The notes under the pieces: model-generated | Database searches by the model: none | Told to the model about the DNA's origin: nothing | What the model saw: only the letters and a program-made list of their open reading frames with translations | In this document: positions 17,200 through 26,028 of the stretch, one piece after another | How the letters are laid out: every line of letters begins with the position of its first letter | How positions within the stretch are numbered: the first letter of the stretch is position 1 | Program-made: the position numbers and the translations under genes | NCBI GenBank assembly: GCA_963823895.1 | Contig: CAWGNG010000031.1 | Location: 124,001 to 188,000 of the forward strand | Reading direction: 5' to 3' | Length of the DNA stretch: 64,000 bases | From: G963675935 sp963823895 | GTDB lineage: Bacteria > Planctomycetota > Planctomycetia > Pirellulales > Thermoguttaceae

Positions 17200-17336
17200 C
17201 CCGCGTTTCTGGGTACACGGGGAAAACAGGCGGCACGGTATTCGGTGGGGCAGACATTCCTGTCTGCCAGATGTGCCGCCCTTTCTTACGGCAGACAAGA
17301 ATGTCTGCCCCACCTTGGTGAAGAATGTCGGTAAGG
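17196..17336. repeat. RP-A palindromic repeat, copy 1
   Basis: Core 17244-17314: GGTGGGGCAGACATTCCTGT facing ACAAGAATGTCTGCCCCACC. Outer arms TTAGCCCGCGTTTCT on the left and a degenerate AAGAATGTCGGTAAG on the right extend the hairpin to about 140 bp. The TAG of the left end serves as stop codon of the upstream gene. Confidence 0.85.
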
Positions 17337-17648
17337 CTCAGTTCAGGCGAGGGGGATGGAGGATGTCGAACTCCGCCGTCCATTTGTGGCACTTTCCCAT
17401 GACAACCTCTTTCGTCCCCGGTCGTAGGGTGGGTGTCCGATGAAAGCGATTGGCTCATGTGGCGGAAGGTGCGAACTTGGAGGGGAAGACGACGAGTCGT
17501 TCAAGGAATAGGGAATATCCCGCCGATTCACGTCGTATCGTGGAGGGCACGCAGCAGCGCCGGCCGGTTGACGTTTAGGAAAACCCTCCCTAAAATAGCC
17601 CATCTTATCCTTCATTTTTTGCGGAGTATTACGGCAGGAGAAGCTTTG
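17337..17648. other. Intergenic region without recognised gene
   Basis: About 310 bp after RP-A copy 1. It should contain the promoter of the secreted repeat protein. AGGAG at 17635-17640 is that gene's ribosome binding site. I see no ORF with coding character. Confidence 0.4.
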
Positions 17649-19922
17649 ATGTCATCGAGACTACTTCGCGTCGGGTGTTGCATGTTGACTGTCGTTGTGA
17701 CAATTGCAGCTTGCGCAATTCAGAGAACAACGAGCTTCGCCGCCGACAAGCCGGTCGATGTCGAGGGACCGGCAAGCGCGTTAGATTCCGGGAAGGCGCC
17801 ACTGGCCGACAACTCGACGCAGCCGGAAAGCGCGGCAAAGTCTCACAATTCTGCCGATCAGGAGAAGAAGGCCGAGGGGCCAGGCAAGAAGATCGTCGAG
17901 CCGGAGAAGAAAGACGCCGGCAAGACAGATCAGTCGAAGAGGGCGTCGGCCGAGGATACCGTCGGCGAACCCCTCGCCGCGGGCATGATGCAACTGCTGC
18001 GCAATGAAATCGTCAACGGGCTAAGTCAGCGCGGCAACGCCCATCGTTTCGCCGACTTCCAGAGCGAGGCGATCCGACAGGTGAACACTTCGGCCGGCAG
18101 ATACACCGGCTCGGAGTTGGCGGGCAACTGCCGCTTGAGGTGGTACGAGCACATGATGCGCAACTTCTTGGCGGCGCCGGCCGAAGCCGAGCAATTCACG
18201 CGCGAATTGCACATCGCAGCCCGTGACGACCACGAAGGGCTCGCCAACGTGCTGGCCGTCGCCGCGGCAAAGCTCGATCTTACTCCGAAGAAGCCCCGTA
18301 AACTCGCACCACCGACTTCTCCCGAGCAAGCACTGGATGCCATCCAGCAGGCGATTACCGCGGCGCAAACGGCGTACTGCGCCGCCTTGGCCCCCTTGGA
18401 TAAGTCGGAGATCCAGCAGTTGCAGACGTACCTGGTGCCCGTGCTCACGACGCAGAATCAGGTCGGCCACACGCTGGCCGACCGTAACACCGGACGGCAG
18501 TTGTGCGACCTGATGGAGAAGATGAACCGCAGCGCGTTGTTGGATGCCGCCAACGCCCTGGCCCCCATCGCCGACGTGCGATTTCTGGAGCAACTCAAGT
18601 CGCTGCCGGAGGATGGCGACGTGAAAGTCGCCGGCGTGACCGGCCGCGTCGTGGCGAAGATCAACACCCCCGCCGGTGCGATCGTCATCGGCGGCAAAGG
18701 CCCCAACACCTATGAGCTCGACAAGATGCACGACGTGGCCGCGGTGATCGACCTCGGCGGCGGCAACACCTACTATGAAGGGACCGTCGGCCTCGATCGG
18801 CCCGTGCTCTTGGTCATTACCCTCGGCGGCAACAACACGTTCTCCGGCAGTCAGCCGGGCATCCAAGGGGGCGCGGTCCTCGGCGTGTCGATGCTGCTGA
18901 CCCTGGGCGACAATAACACCTACGAGGCCCAAGACATCGCCCAAGGATCGGCGCTGGCGGGCGTCGGCATCCAGATCGACTACGGCGCCCATAACCGCTA
19001 CCGTGGCATTCGCCGCTTGCAAGGCCAAGCCCTCGGCGGAGTGGGCATCCTCATCGGTCGCGGCGGCTACAATGACTATCATGCCGCCCTTTGGGCTCAG
19101 GGCATGGGCGGCCCGTTGGGGTTCGGTCTGCTCGACAACGTCAAGGGGAACAACCATTACTATTGCGGCGGAATGTGGCGCAACTCTTACTATCCTGAAA
19201 CGCCCGGCTATGAAGGCTGGGGGCAGGGCGTCGGCGGCGGCTTGCGGGCGGTGGCCTGCGGCGGCATCGGCGTGATCCTCGACGGCGGCGGCGAAAATAC
19301 CTACGAGTACGACTATCTCGCCCACGGCGGCGGCTACTGGTGCGGCTTGGGCTTCGCCCGCGATTTCGGCGGAAACACCAAGCGCCTGATTACCCGAACC
19401 GCCTACAACGGCGGGCCGCGCGCCTACGAGAGTTACGGACGCTTCAACTGTGGCTGGGGTTGCCACTATGCCATGGGCTTCTTATTCGACGATTCTGGCG
19501 ACAACGTCTACGAAGGCACCATCATGGGCCTCGGCATGGCCTGGGACTGCTCGATGGGCGTGCTGTGCGACTTCGCCGGAAACGATCACTACATGGCCAC
19601 CGGCGGCTCGACGCAAGGAACCGGCGCCCAGATGGGCTTCGGCATCCTCTTCGACTACCGCGGCGACAACGTCTACGAAGGTTACAGCCAAGGCTACGCG
19701 AATCCGGGCATCTCCTACCACCACCTGCCCGAGTGCGGCGGCAACTTCAGCTTCCTGGTCGATTACGGCGGCAACGATAAGTACGGCTGCGGCGCTGAGA
19801 ACAATAGTTACAACCAGCGGGGAGATTCGGGCGGCTTCCTGATCGATCGTCCAAGACAGGAAGAAATCGATCGCACGGCGACCGCGGCCGATTCGGCGGC
19901 GCGGACTGCGGCCGGTAGGTAA
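17649..19922 (+). CDS. Secreted protein with glycine/asparagine-rich solenoid-like repeats
   Basis: A 757-residue protein with a signal sequence (VGCCMLTVVVTIAACAI). A charged low-complexity region (residues 35-110, rich in Lys, Glu and Ala) is followed by an alpha-helical domain to about 330. The C-terminal 400 residues consist of at least ten imperfect repeats of 25-35 residues with the pattern GDN-x-Y-x-G ... QG ... G-x-G-x-L-x-D, for example LFDYRGDNVYEGYSQGYANPG. The regular spacing suggests a beta-solenoid on the cell surface. AGGAG lies upstream of the ATG. The function is unknown. The next gene is also secreted and in the same direction. Confidence 0.65.
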   Translation: MSSRLLRVGCCMLTVVVTIAACAIQRTTSFAADKPVDVEGPASALDSGKAPLADNSTQPESAAKSHNSADQEKKAEGPGKKIVEPEKKDAGKTDQSKRASAEDTVGEPLAAGMMQLLRNEIVNGLSQRGNAHRFADFQSEAIRQVNTSAGRYTGSELAGNCRLRWYEHMMRNFLAAPAEAEQFTRELHIAARDDHEGLANVLAVAAAKLDLTPKKPRKLAPPTSPEQALDAIQQAITAAQTAYCAALAPLDKSEIQQLQTYLVPVLTTQNQVGHTLADRNTGRQLCDLMEKMNRSALLDAANALAPIADVRFLEQLKSLPEDGDVKVAGVTGRVVAKINTPAGAIVIGGKGPNTYELDKMHDVAAVIDLGGGNTYYEGTVGLDRPVLLVITLGGNNTFSGSQPGIQGGAVLGVSMLLTLGDNNTYEAQDIAQGSALAGVGIQIDYGAHNRYRGIRRLQGQALGGVGILIGRGGYNDYHAALWAQGMGGPLGFGLLDNVKGNNHYYCGGMWRNSYYPETPGYEGWGQGVGGGLRAVACGGIGVILDGGGENTYEYDYLAHGGGYWCGLGFARDFGGNTKRLITRTAYNGGPRAYESYGRFNCGWGCHYAMGFLFDDSGDNVYEGTIMGLGMAWDCSMGVLCDFAGNDHYMATGGSTQGTGAQMGFGILFDYRGDNVYEGYSQGYANPGISYHHLPECGGNFSFLVDYGGNDKYGCGAENNSYNQRGDSGGFLIDRPRQEEIDRTATAADSAARTAAGR

Positions 19923-20031
19923 GTCGGGTGCAATGTCGTTCAAACATCCGCCGGAATGTCGGTAACGAGCATCACTGCAAACGAAGCGGCGACGAGGAGT
20001 CGCCTCCTGCAACTCTCACGGAGGTCTTTCG

Positions 20032-21231
20032 ATGGTCTGTGTCCAGCGAAGCGTGGCCATTGGCGTCTCGACGGCTATCTTGCTCCTTTCGATCGGGCTG
20101 GTCGCCCGCGGCGATGATGCCGCAAAAACCGCGGCAGCCGCCAAATCGGCCAAGAATTCCGCCGCTTCGCCCGCGAAATCCGAGCCGCACCTCAGCCCGG
20201 AGATGACGGCCCTACGCGACCAGGTGCGCCAGCAGTTGGCCGCCGGGCAGAAGCTGACGTTCAACACGCGGCAAAACTCCGCCACCGAAATCCTCGGCGT
20301 CTGCCTCGCTTTTGGCTGCAACAGTGAGGTCTCGTTGGAGGGCCCCGACGGCACGCGACTCAACGGCATCACCTGCCTCTGCTGGGATTACCCCTGCCAA
20401 GGCTTCGAGTTGATGGGCTTCTACAAAAACCACGTCGCCGCGCGGATCGGCTACGGGTATCAAGAGCAGCCGGGCGAGTTCCTGGCGATGCTGGCGATGT
20501 CGCGCGTCTCCGAAAAATACCCGATCCGCGTGGGCGGAAAGGCGTACAAAGTCGCCGACGTGGTCGAGGCGGAGAAGCTCGGCTGCCGCTCCGGCAGTGA
20601 TTTATCGCTGAAGCTCATCGGACTGAGTCACTACGTCGCCGAACCCGAGTGGAAAAACGACCTGGGCGAAACCTGGTCGATCGAACGCATGATCGACGAC
20701 CAACTCGACCAGCCGTCGGCCGCGGCCGCCAACGGCGGATTGAATCGCCTGCTCGGCATCGGCTATGCCGTCGCCCGCCGCGCGAAGGGCAGCCGGCCGA
20801 TCGAAGCGCCGTTCCTGCGGGCGCAGAAGTACATCACTCAATGCCAGGAGTTCGCTCTGCGGCAGCAAAACGGCGACGGGAGTTGGGGACCGTATTTCTT
20901 TGCCGCCAGGAACTACGGCGACGCCGCCCCCTCCGACTTGCGATCGACCGGCTACGTGCTGGAATGGCTGGCCCTCTCGTTGCCCGAGGCGAAACTCACC
21001 GACCCGCGCATGCTGAGCGGGGTCGAATCCGCCCTTCGTCTGGTCGGCAGTCAGCGCTACCAGTGGAACGCGCCGTCGTTGTCGACGCAGGAGATCGTCT
21101 CGCTGGGACACGCCCTGCACGCACTGGCGATCTACGACCAACGGGCTTTCGCGCCGTTCGATGCCGACGAGAAGCCCGCCGAAAAGCAACCCGCAACCGC
21201 CGGCCGCTCCGAAGACTCGCAGTCGCGTTGA
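20032..21231 (+). CDS. Secreted protein with an alpha/alpha-toroid (terpene-cyclase-like) repeat region
   Basis: A 399-residue protein with an N-terminal signal (VAIGVSTAILLLSIGLVARG) and an Ala/Lys-rich linker. Residues 70-180 include EILGVCLAFGCNSEVSLEGPDG and CLCWDYPCQGFELMGF, a cysteine-containing region I do not recognise. The C-terminal part has the toroid signature LRQQNGDGSWGPYFFA (a QxxDGSW-type repeat as in squalene-hopene cyclases and prenyltransferase folds) and further helical hairpins. A catalytic DxDD was not found, so the fold probably serves binding rather than cyclisation. It lies 109 bp after the solenoid protein and may form an operon with it. Confidence 0.55.
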   Translation: MVCVQRSVAIGVSTAILLLSIGLVARGDDAAKTAAAAKSAKNSAASPAKSEPHLSPEMTALRDQVRQQLAAGQKLTFNTRQNSATEILGVCLAFGCNSEVSLEGPDGTRLNGITCLCWDYPCQGFELMGFYKNHVAARIGYGYQEQPGEFLAMLAMSRVSEKYPIRVGGKAYKVADVVEAEKLGCRSGSDLSLKLIGLSHYVAEPEWKNDLGETWSIERMIDDQLDQPSAAAANGGLNRLLGIGYAVARRAKGSRPIEAPFLRAQKYITQCQEFALRQQNGDGSWGPYFFAARNYGDAAPSDLRSTGYVLEWLALSLPEAKLTDPRMLSGVESALRLVGSQRYQWNAPSLSTQEIVSLGHALHALAIYDQRAFAPFDADEKPAEKQPATAGRSEDSQSR

Positions 21232-21285
21232 TCGGCGACGGAGCATCCCCAGCGACAAGCGCCAATCGAGGCGAACGAGTTCGTC

Positions 21286-21427
21286 GGCTAACTCGCATTT
21301 CTCACGATACGGGGAAAATGCGCGACATTGTGTCCGGTGGGGCAGACATTCTTGTCTGCCAAATGTGCTGCCCCTTCTCGTGGCAGACAGGAATGTCTGC
21401 CCCACTTTGCTGAGAGATGCGGGTTAG
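21286..21427. repeat. RP-A palindromic repeat, copy 2
   Basis: Core 21336-21405 (GGTGGGGCAGACATTCTTGT facing ACAGGAATGTCTGCCCCACT). Outer arms CTAACTCGCATTTCTCAC and the matching GCTGAGAGATGCGGGTTAG. Confidence 0.85.
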
Positions 21428-21500
21428 GCATCTGCTACGGCGTTCTTCCCTCTTTCCATCCGCCGGTTTGGCGGCTATCTTGAAAAGAGGGGGAAACGCC

Positions 21501-21848
21501 GTGAAACTCGTCATCGCCGTCATCCAGCCGACGAAGCTTAACGCCGTTCGTGAGGCGCTCGAGAAGATCGAGGTGGCAAGACTGACCATCTGCGACGCGC
21601 AAGGTTTCGGGCGTCAGCGGGGACGAACCGAGATGTTCCGCGGCCACGAATACGCCACCACCCTGTTGCGGAAGGTGGTCCTGGAGATCATCGTCAACGA
21701 CGATTTCCTCGATCGCACGGTGGAGACGATCATCAACACCGCCCGCACCGGCGTCGAGGGGACCATCGGCGACGGCAAGATCTTCGTCCTGCCCGCCGAA
21801 CAAGCCATCCAGATCGACAACGGCGCCCGCGGACCGGGGGCAGTGTAA
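21501..21848 (+). CDS. P-II family nitrogen regulatory protein
   Basis: A 115-residue trimeric signal protein that senses 2-oxoglutarate and ATP/ADP and controls nitrogen assimilation targets. KLVIAVIQPTKLNAVREAL opens the protein; the T-loop reads GFGRQRGRTEMFRGHEYATT, retaining Tyr51, the uridylylation site, with Phe at 46. TARTGVEGTIGDGKIFVLP is the second signature. GTG start at 21501, preceded by AAAAGAGGGGG. No amt or glnA gene lies in the window, so GlnB versus GlnK cannot be decided. Confidence 0.93.
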   Translation: MKLVIAVIQPTKLNAVREALEKIEVARLTICDAQGFGRQRGRTEMFRGHEYATTLLRKVVLEIIVNDDFLDRTVETIINTARTGVEGTIGDGKIFVLPAEQAIQIDNGARGPGAV

Positions 21849-21854
21849 CGGCCC

Positions 21855-21990
21855 AGCCCGCGTTTCTCACCGCACGGGGAAGACGGGCAACGCTGTGTGG
21901 GGTGGGGCAGACATTCCTGTCTGCCAGATGTGCCGCTGTTTTTTGCGGCAGACAGGAATGTCTGCCCCACCTTGATGAGAAATGTGCGTG
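21855..21990. repeat. RP-A palindromic repeat, copy 3
   Basis: Core 21901-21970 (GGTGGGGCAGACATTCCTGT facing ACAGGAATGTCTGCCCCACC), outer arms AGCCCGCGTTTCTCACCG and TGATGAGAAATGTGCG. Confidence 0.85.
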
Positions 21991-22162
21991 AGAGTCTCAA
22001 CTGCCGCCGTGGCCCTCCGCAGCCCCCCCTCTGTCTGCCAGCAAACCAGCCGCTCTCCGACAGCGATTCTTTCTTCGGCAGCTACTGGTGGCACTTTCTT
22101 TCTGGCCTGATTACAATCAGGGTGTATCTGTGAGTGTGCGTCCGATTTGGGGAGATTGTGAC

Positions 22163-22828
22163 GTGAGCACCGATCCTGCACGACCGCCGTTCCTATTGGT
22201 CCTGTATCAGCAATACCTGACCCATCAGGATTCGGCCTGTTTCGTTTGCGAGGTGTCGAGCCTCTACACGACGGGCACGTTGCAGCGGCTCGCCCGGCAC
22301 GCTTGCCGCGAGGTCCGCCGCGCGGCCGTGCTCTCGCTCGGTTTCATCGGCGATTACAGCGCCAACCACACGCTCGGCTGCGCCCTGTTGGACGACGACC
22401 GAACGGTCCGCACACTGGCCGAGAACGGCATCCGTACCGTTTGGACCCGGGCGGGAAGCGAAGCGGAACGCCACGAACTCGCCGCCATCATTCGCCTCAA
22501 CGCCGCGCGAATCGCGCCGGATGCCGTCGCCAGAGCCACCAAGTTGATCGAACGCGCACCGTGGTTCGCCGAAGCCTGGCATCAACGCGCCGTGGGCCAT
22601 GCCGCCCTCGGACGGCTGATCGAAGCGATTCGCGACTGCCATCAAACGCTCGAAATCAATCCGTACCATTTTGTCGCCGCCACGAGCATGGGCCAAGTCT
22701 ATCTGCAACTCGACAACCCGGTCTCGGCGCTGGAGTGTTTCCGCCGCGCGCTGCGGCTGAATCCCGATCTGGAAGGGGTTCGCGCCCAGGTGGTCCGGCT
22801 GACGCGGATGGTCGAAGACAACCGCTAG
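22163..22828 (+). CDS. HEAT-like and TPR repeat protein
   Basis: A 221-residue probable scaffold protein. Residues 45-100 look like HEAT-type helical repeats (EVRRAAVLSLGFIGDYSANH, a typical helix pair). Residues 130-215 carry two or three TPR units, for example AEAWHQRAVGHAALGRLIEA and ATSMGQVYLQLDNPVSALEC followed by FRRALRLNPDLEG. GTG start at 22163 is chosen because GGGGAG lies 8 bases upstream; the frame is open to 22088. Its TAG stop forms part of the left arm of the RP-A element that follows. No partner is suggested by its neighbours. Confidence 0.65.
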   Translation: MSTDPARPPFLLVLYQQYLTHQDSACFVCEVSSLYTTGTLQRLARHACREVRRAAVLSLGFIGDYSANHTLGCALLDDDRTVRTLAENGIRTVWTRAGSEAERHELAAIIRLNAARIAPDAVARATKLIERAPWFAEAWHQRAVGHAALGRLIEAIRDCHQTLEINPYHFVAATSMGQVYLQLDNPVSALECFRRALRLNPDLEGVRAQVVRLTRMVEDNR

Positions 22829-22957
22829 CCCGCATTGCTCACCGCGCGGGGAAAACCGGGTATCGTGTCCGGTGGGGCAGACATTTCTGTCTGCCGCAAG
22901 ACAGGGCTGCACGTCTGGCAGGCAGGAATGTCTGCCCCACCTTGCCGGGAAATGCAG
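22825..22957. repeat. RP-A palindromic repeat, copy 4
   Basis: Core 22871-22941 (GGTGGGGCAGACATTTCTGT facing CAGGAATGTCTGCCCCACC) with left outer arm CTAGCCCGCATTGCTCACCG and right outer arm GCCGGGAAATGCAGC. The left arm supplies the stop codon of the TPR gene. Confidence 0.8.
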
Positions 22958-23137
22958 CGCGGCGCCATAGGCGTTTCGCCCCGGCACAAGTGTCGGGCCC
23001 CCAACGCTCTAGAGCGTGGTGGTTTGCGTAATTTCTCTTGCCAGGCCGACCGCAAAACCGGCACAAAAGTCAAAGAGAAAGTCGTCCCCGCGTCGATAAT
23101 TCTGGGCGGCGTCACCACTTCGCCTGTGCAGGCACGA

Positions 23138-23166
23138 TTGACAGACGTTGGTGATGGGCATAGAAT
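23138..23166 (+). promoter_or_regulatory. Strong sigma-70-type promoter, probably the original tRNA-Cys promoter
   Basis: TTGACA at 23138-23143, a 17-base spacer and TAGAAT at 23161-23166. It points at the tRNA-Cys 5' fragment at 23258. The intact tRNA now lies more than 5 kb downstream, beyond the island. Confidence 0.7.
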
Positions 23167-23255
23167 CCTCGGCAGCGGGGCGGGAACTTTGCCTTTTCGG
23201 CAGAATAGTGAGCCTGCACAAAGATCGCTGTTTGAGGAAAACAGGTCATACCGAT

Positions 23256-23275
23256 AAGGCGCCGTAGCCAAGTGG
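23256..23275 (+). repeat. attL: 20-bp copy of the tRNA-Cys 5' end
   Basis: AAGGCGCCGTAGCCAAGTGG is identical to 28518-28537. Here the tRNA sequence breaks off after 18 transcribed bases and changes to AT-rich DNA. With its partner it bounds the island of about 5.26 kb. Confidence 0.85.
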
Positions 23276-23314
23276 TTCGGGAAAATTTAATCTACGCAAC
23301 GCCTTTCTGAATAA

Positions 23315-23346
23315 TAACTTACGTAAAGCAAAATCGACGTAAGTTA
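23315..23346. other. Perfect inverted repeat next to attL
   Basis: TAACTTACGT and ACGTAAGTTA form 10-bp perfect arms separated by 12 bases in AT-rich DNA. It could be a recombinase or excisionase binding site or a hairpin. Confidence 0.5.
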
Positions 23347-23385
23347 CTCTTAAATTTGCCCTGAATTTCCCCTGTTTTCCCCTCA

Positions 23386-23408
23386 TTTACTGCCAGATTT
23401 ACTGCCAG
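23386..23408 (+). repeat. Paired TTTACTGCCAG direct repeats at the left end of the island
   Basis: Two copies of TTTACTGCCAG at 23386-23396 and 23398-23408 (12-bp period). The same word occurs twice in the same orientation at the right end (28444-28467), consistent with arm-type integrase sites. Confidence 0.6.
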
Positions 23409-23529
23409 CCGTTACGTGGGCCAGCAGTTCTATGTGACGGACCCGCGCCATTCGGCAGTGCTTCCCATCCTGCTATAATGGCGCTCTGGTCGAACGGCAG
23501 TTGAAAGGAACGATGTTGGGGTTCTCGCA

Positions 23530-24306
23530 ATGACTGACCTGATACTCTCAGTTATGTCGTCAGTTGTGATAAGCGGTTTCCTCACGGCAGCCTTGATCTT
23601 TCTCGCAAAGACGTGGATTGGCGAACGGATAAAGCAGTCAATTGAAAACGAATACCGGGTTGCGCTAGAACGGCTGCGCGCTGACAATGCGCAATACCAG
23701 GCCGTTCAGGCCGTTGCCATGAGTTCCATGTCGGCAACACGTCACGCGGCAGTTGAACGGCGTCTACAGTCAATTGAAAGGCTGTGGTCTGCGATTATGA
23801 GACTGAGAGCGGCTACTCCGGCGGCTGTCACGTTTGCGGATGCTTTGGTTGCCAATGAATACGGGGAGTTCTTCAAGAATTGGAAACTAGCTGCCGTGCT
23901 TAGCGATGTGTCGCTTGACCGGCTGGTTGAGGAAATCAAATTGCTGGGCGACGTGGAAGAATGTCGCTTGTACGTCGGAGAGACGCTCTACCTTCTCTTC
24001 TTCGTCTACCGCGCTGTTGTCGGGCGACTTGTATTCCTGTTCGAGCAAGGGCGTGAAAAGGGGGAACTGCTGCCTTGGTATGGAGATTCCGGCGTACAAC
24101 AACATCTGAGATGCGTAGCAACCCAGAAGGAACTCGCGGACTTTGATGGGCTAAAATGTGGGCAATTCGCGTGGGTGCAGTCTCTACTTGAAACCAAAAT
24201 TCTCCAACACGCTAATCGCATTATCTCGGGGCATGAGTCAGCCGATTTCGGCCTTGAACAGGCCCAACGAATCGCCGGGTTGGCTGCCAGCAAGAGTGGG
24301 GCATGA
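23530..24306 (+). CDS. Hypothetical island protein with N-terminal transmembrane helix
   Basis: A 258-residue protein of unknown function encoded in the tRNA-Cys island. An N-terminal helix (SVVISGFLTAALIFLAKTW, residues 10-28) is followed by a Glu/Arg-rich helical stretch and a mostly helical cytoplasmic-looking domain. Codon use is more AT-rich than in neighbouring chromosomal genes, consistent with transfer. It resembles the single-helix helical proteins common on mobile elements, but no defence or toxin family is recognised. The PIG-L gene follows 28 bp downstream and may share its transcript. Confidence 0.55.
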   Translation: MTDLILSVMSSVVISGFLTAALIFLAKTWIGERIKQSIENEYRVALERLRADNAQYQAVQAVAMSSMSATRHAAVERRLQSIERLWSAIMRLRAATPAAVTFADALVANEYGEFFKNWKLAAVLSDVSLDRLVEEIKLLGDVEECRLYVGETLYLLFFVYRAVVGRLVFLFEQGREKGELLPWYGDSGVQQHLRCVATQKELADFDGLKCGQFAWVQSLLETKILQHANRIISGHESADFGLEQAQRIAGLAASKSGA

Positions 24307-24334
24307 CGTAACCCTAGAAGAAAGTGGAATACCA

Positions 24335-24979
24335 ATGAACAGCCTTGCTGTGGTCGCCCATCACGATGATGTCATTTTATGGATGGGAGGGACGGTACAA
24401 CACTTGCGGTCCCTGGGGTGGAACTGGCACGTAGTGTGTTTCTGTACCCATAATCTCCCCGACCGCAAACAATACTTCGAGCGACTATGCGCAGCCCTTG
24501 GAGTTAAGCACACGGTATTCGAGTTTGACGACTACCCGGGCGGGAAGTGTTTTGCACAGAACAGTTGCGAGGAAATGACGACCGCGCTTGTCAAGGCTGT
24601 CGCAGGTGAAAAGTTCGACTTGGTTTTCACGCATAGCCCAACAGGCGAATACGGCTGGCACGCGAATCATGGCGAGGTTGCCGAAGTCGTGACGGCTCTG
24701 GTCAAGGGTGGCAGTCTCACTACTGGATTAGACAGGCTTGCGTACTTCTGCTACGCCCCCTTTTGCGGTCGTCTTGCTACGGTAGCCAGAACCGACGCTA
24801 CCCATTACTTGCAGTTGACCTACGAGGAACTGTACTTTAAGTGCCGTTGGTGCAAGGATGTTCCCGATCCTTACAACCTCAAAGGCATCGGGTTTGCTTG
24901 TCCTAATCCAGAAGCCTTTTGGGGAGAGAGATTGACGCTTCCGATTCCTCCGTTCATAGCTGGCCAGCCGCGACAATGA
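24335..24979 (+). CDS. PIG-L/LmbE family deacetylase
   Basis: A 214-residue zinc-dependent deacetylase of the LmbE-like family, which acts on N-acetylglucosamine-type groups. The signature AHxDD is VVAHHDDVILWMGG (residues 6-19), with His replacing the usual Pro, and the third zinc ligand region is GWHANHGEVAEVV near 108. The substrate is unknown. ATG at 24335. The gene lies within the tRNA-Cys island, directly downstream of a hypothetical membrane-anchored protein, and has the same less GC-rich composition. Confidence 0.8.
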   Translation: MNSLAVVAHHDDVILWMGGTVQHLRSLGWNWHVVCFCTHNLPDRKQYFERLCAALGVKHTVFEFDDYPGGKCFAQNSCEEMTTALVKAVAGEKFDLVFTHSPTGEYGWHANHGEVAEVVTALVKGGSLTTGLDRLAYFCYAPFCGRLATVARTDATHYLQLTYEELYFKCRWCKDVPDPYNLKGIGFACPNPEAFWGERLTLPIPPFIAGQPRQ

Positions 24980-25042
24980 ACCCCGGAAGCCAAGCGGCTG
25001 CCTTACCGTGATACTGGCAGCCGTGATTCTTCTTCGGTAGCA

Positions 25043-25112
25043 AAAAAAGTCTGCCCGGCAATGAATCGCGGCCCGATGGGGCAGGAATCGGGCACGCCCA
25101 CGGCCGGGCAGA
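25043..25112 (-). terminator. Terminator of the PEP-CTERM gene
   Basis: GTCTGCCCGGC and GCCGGGCAGAC form the stem. On the minus strand the hairpin is followed by seven T residues (AAAAAAA at about 25042-25048 on the plus strand). Confidence 0.7.
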
Positions 25113-25143
25113 CTCGATCAGGCTACCACTTTGCGGGTGGCTG

Positions 25144-25908
25144 TCAACCTCTTCGGCTTCGCCAAGCCAATACGCCAATAGCACCGACGCCCAACAGGAT
25201 GAGGGTAGACGGTTCGGGGATACCTTGAATCTGGTCGGCTTCCACAACAAGGTTGTTGTAGCTAATATCCAGTGACGTGGTAGACCGTCCAGAATCGGGC
25301 GAATTCTCGCCCTGTGCGGCAAGAAGTTGTATGTTCATCGGGTCAGAGAACCCATCGACGCTGCCAAGCACCGTGAAAGAGGAACTGCCGGGATCAGCGA
25401 AAGATTGCGTGATAATACTCCCAACCCGCTGGATACAGTAGCAACCGGTTGTTAGAAAAGAAACCTGGGCTCCATAAGTGCTGCCGGGAGGAACAGCCCA
25501 ACCTTCAATTATGCTCTCACCTCCATATTCACCGACGGTGTATCTCAGGACATCCGCATAAGACTGGGAGTTTGCAACGACAGAAAGAACTGATTCGTTC
25601 AACCCCTCAACTTGATTTGGAAACGGAAAATCCGTCAAGGTAAAATCCACGGTAATGGAAAAATTGCCTACAACGCTGAAATTGGAGTTGACCCCCGCCG
25701 ACACCCAACTCTGCGGTGCAACTGTACCGTTATCGGCGGTCTTGGAAATTCTAAGACCTGACCCATCTGTTGCGACATTAAAAAGCCCGCTGTCATTGGA
25801 GACTGAAAAATAGGGGCCGATACCGGAGCTAAAATCAAAGTCTACGGTCTCCCCGTTGGCCCATTGAGTAAACGACAATAGTACCGTCACCGCTACAAGT
25901 TGTCTCAT
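25144..25908 (-). CDS. PEP-CTERM sorting domain protein
   Basis: A 254-residue exported protein. The signal sequence is MRQLVAVTVLLSFTQWANG and the C-terminal sorting signal is PEPSTLILLGVGAIGVLAWR followed by a short basic tail, the exosortase-processed PEP-CTERM motif. The body is Ser/Gly/Asn-rich and beta-like, without a known catalytic motif. GGAAGG lies upstream of the ATG at 25908. No exosortase is in this window, so processing depends on a chromosomal copy. It lies on the island, in the opposite direction to its neighbours. Confidence 0.85.
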   Translation of the reverse strand: MRQLVAVTVLLSFTQWANGETVDFDFSSGIGPYFSVSNDSGLFNVATDGSGLRISKTADNGTVAPQSWVSAGVNSNFSVVGNFSITVDFTLTDFPFPNQVEGLNESVLSVVANSQSYADVLRYTVGEYGGESIIEGWAVPPGSTYGAQVSFLTTGCYCIQRVGSIITQSFADPGSSSFTVLGSVDGFSDPMNIQLLAAQGENSPDSGRSTTSLDISYNNLVVEADQIQGIPEPSTLILLGVGAIGVLAWRSRRG

Positions 25909-26028
25909 TTCACACCTTCCTTGAGTTTGTGCCCTGGAATCGAGAAACCAGCCGATCATGGTGACACGCCCCACGTGTTTGTCAAGCACCCCAAGCTGTA
26001 AGCTATGATTATTGATTCTATGAAAGAG

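Noticed and set aside
17196..22957. RP-A copies considered as a CRISPR array
   Set aside because: The copies are hundreds to thousands of bases apart with genes between them, have no regular spacers, and no cas genes are present.
23009..23020. CGCTCTAGAGCG perfect palindrome as an operator
   Set aside because: Isolated 12-bp palindrome without a nearby gene start; could be a restriction-type or chance palindrome.
23258..23330. Second tRNA-Cys
   Set aside because: Only the first 18 bases match; the anticodon and T arms are absent.
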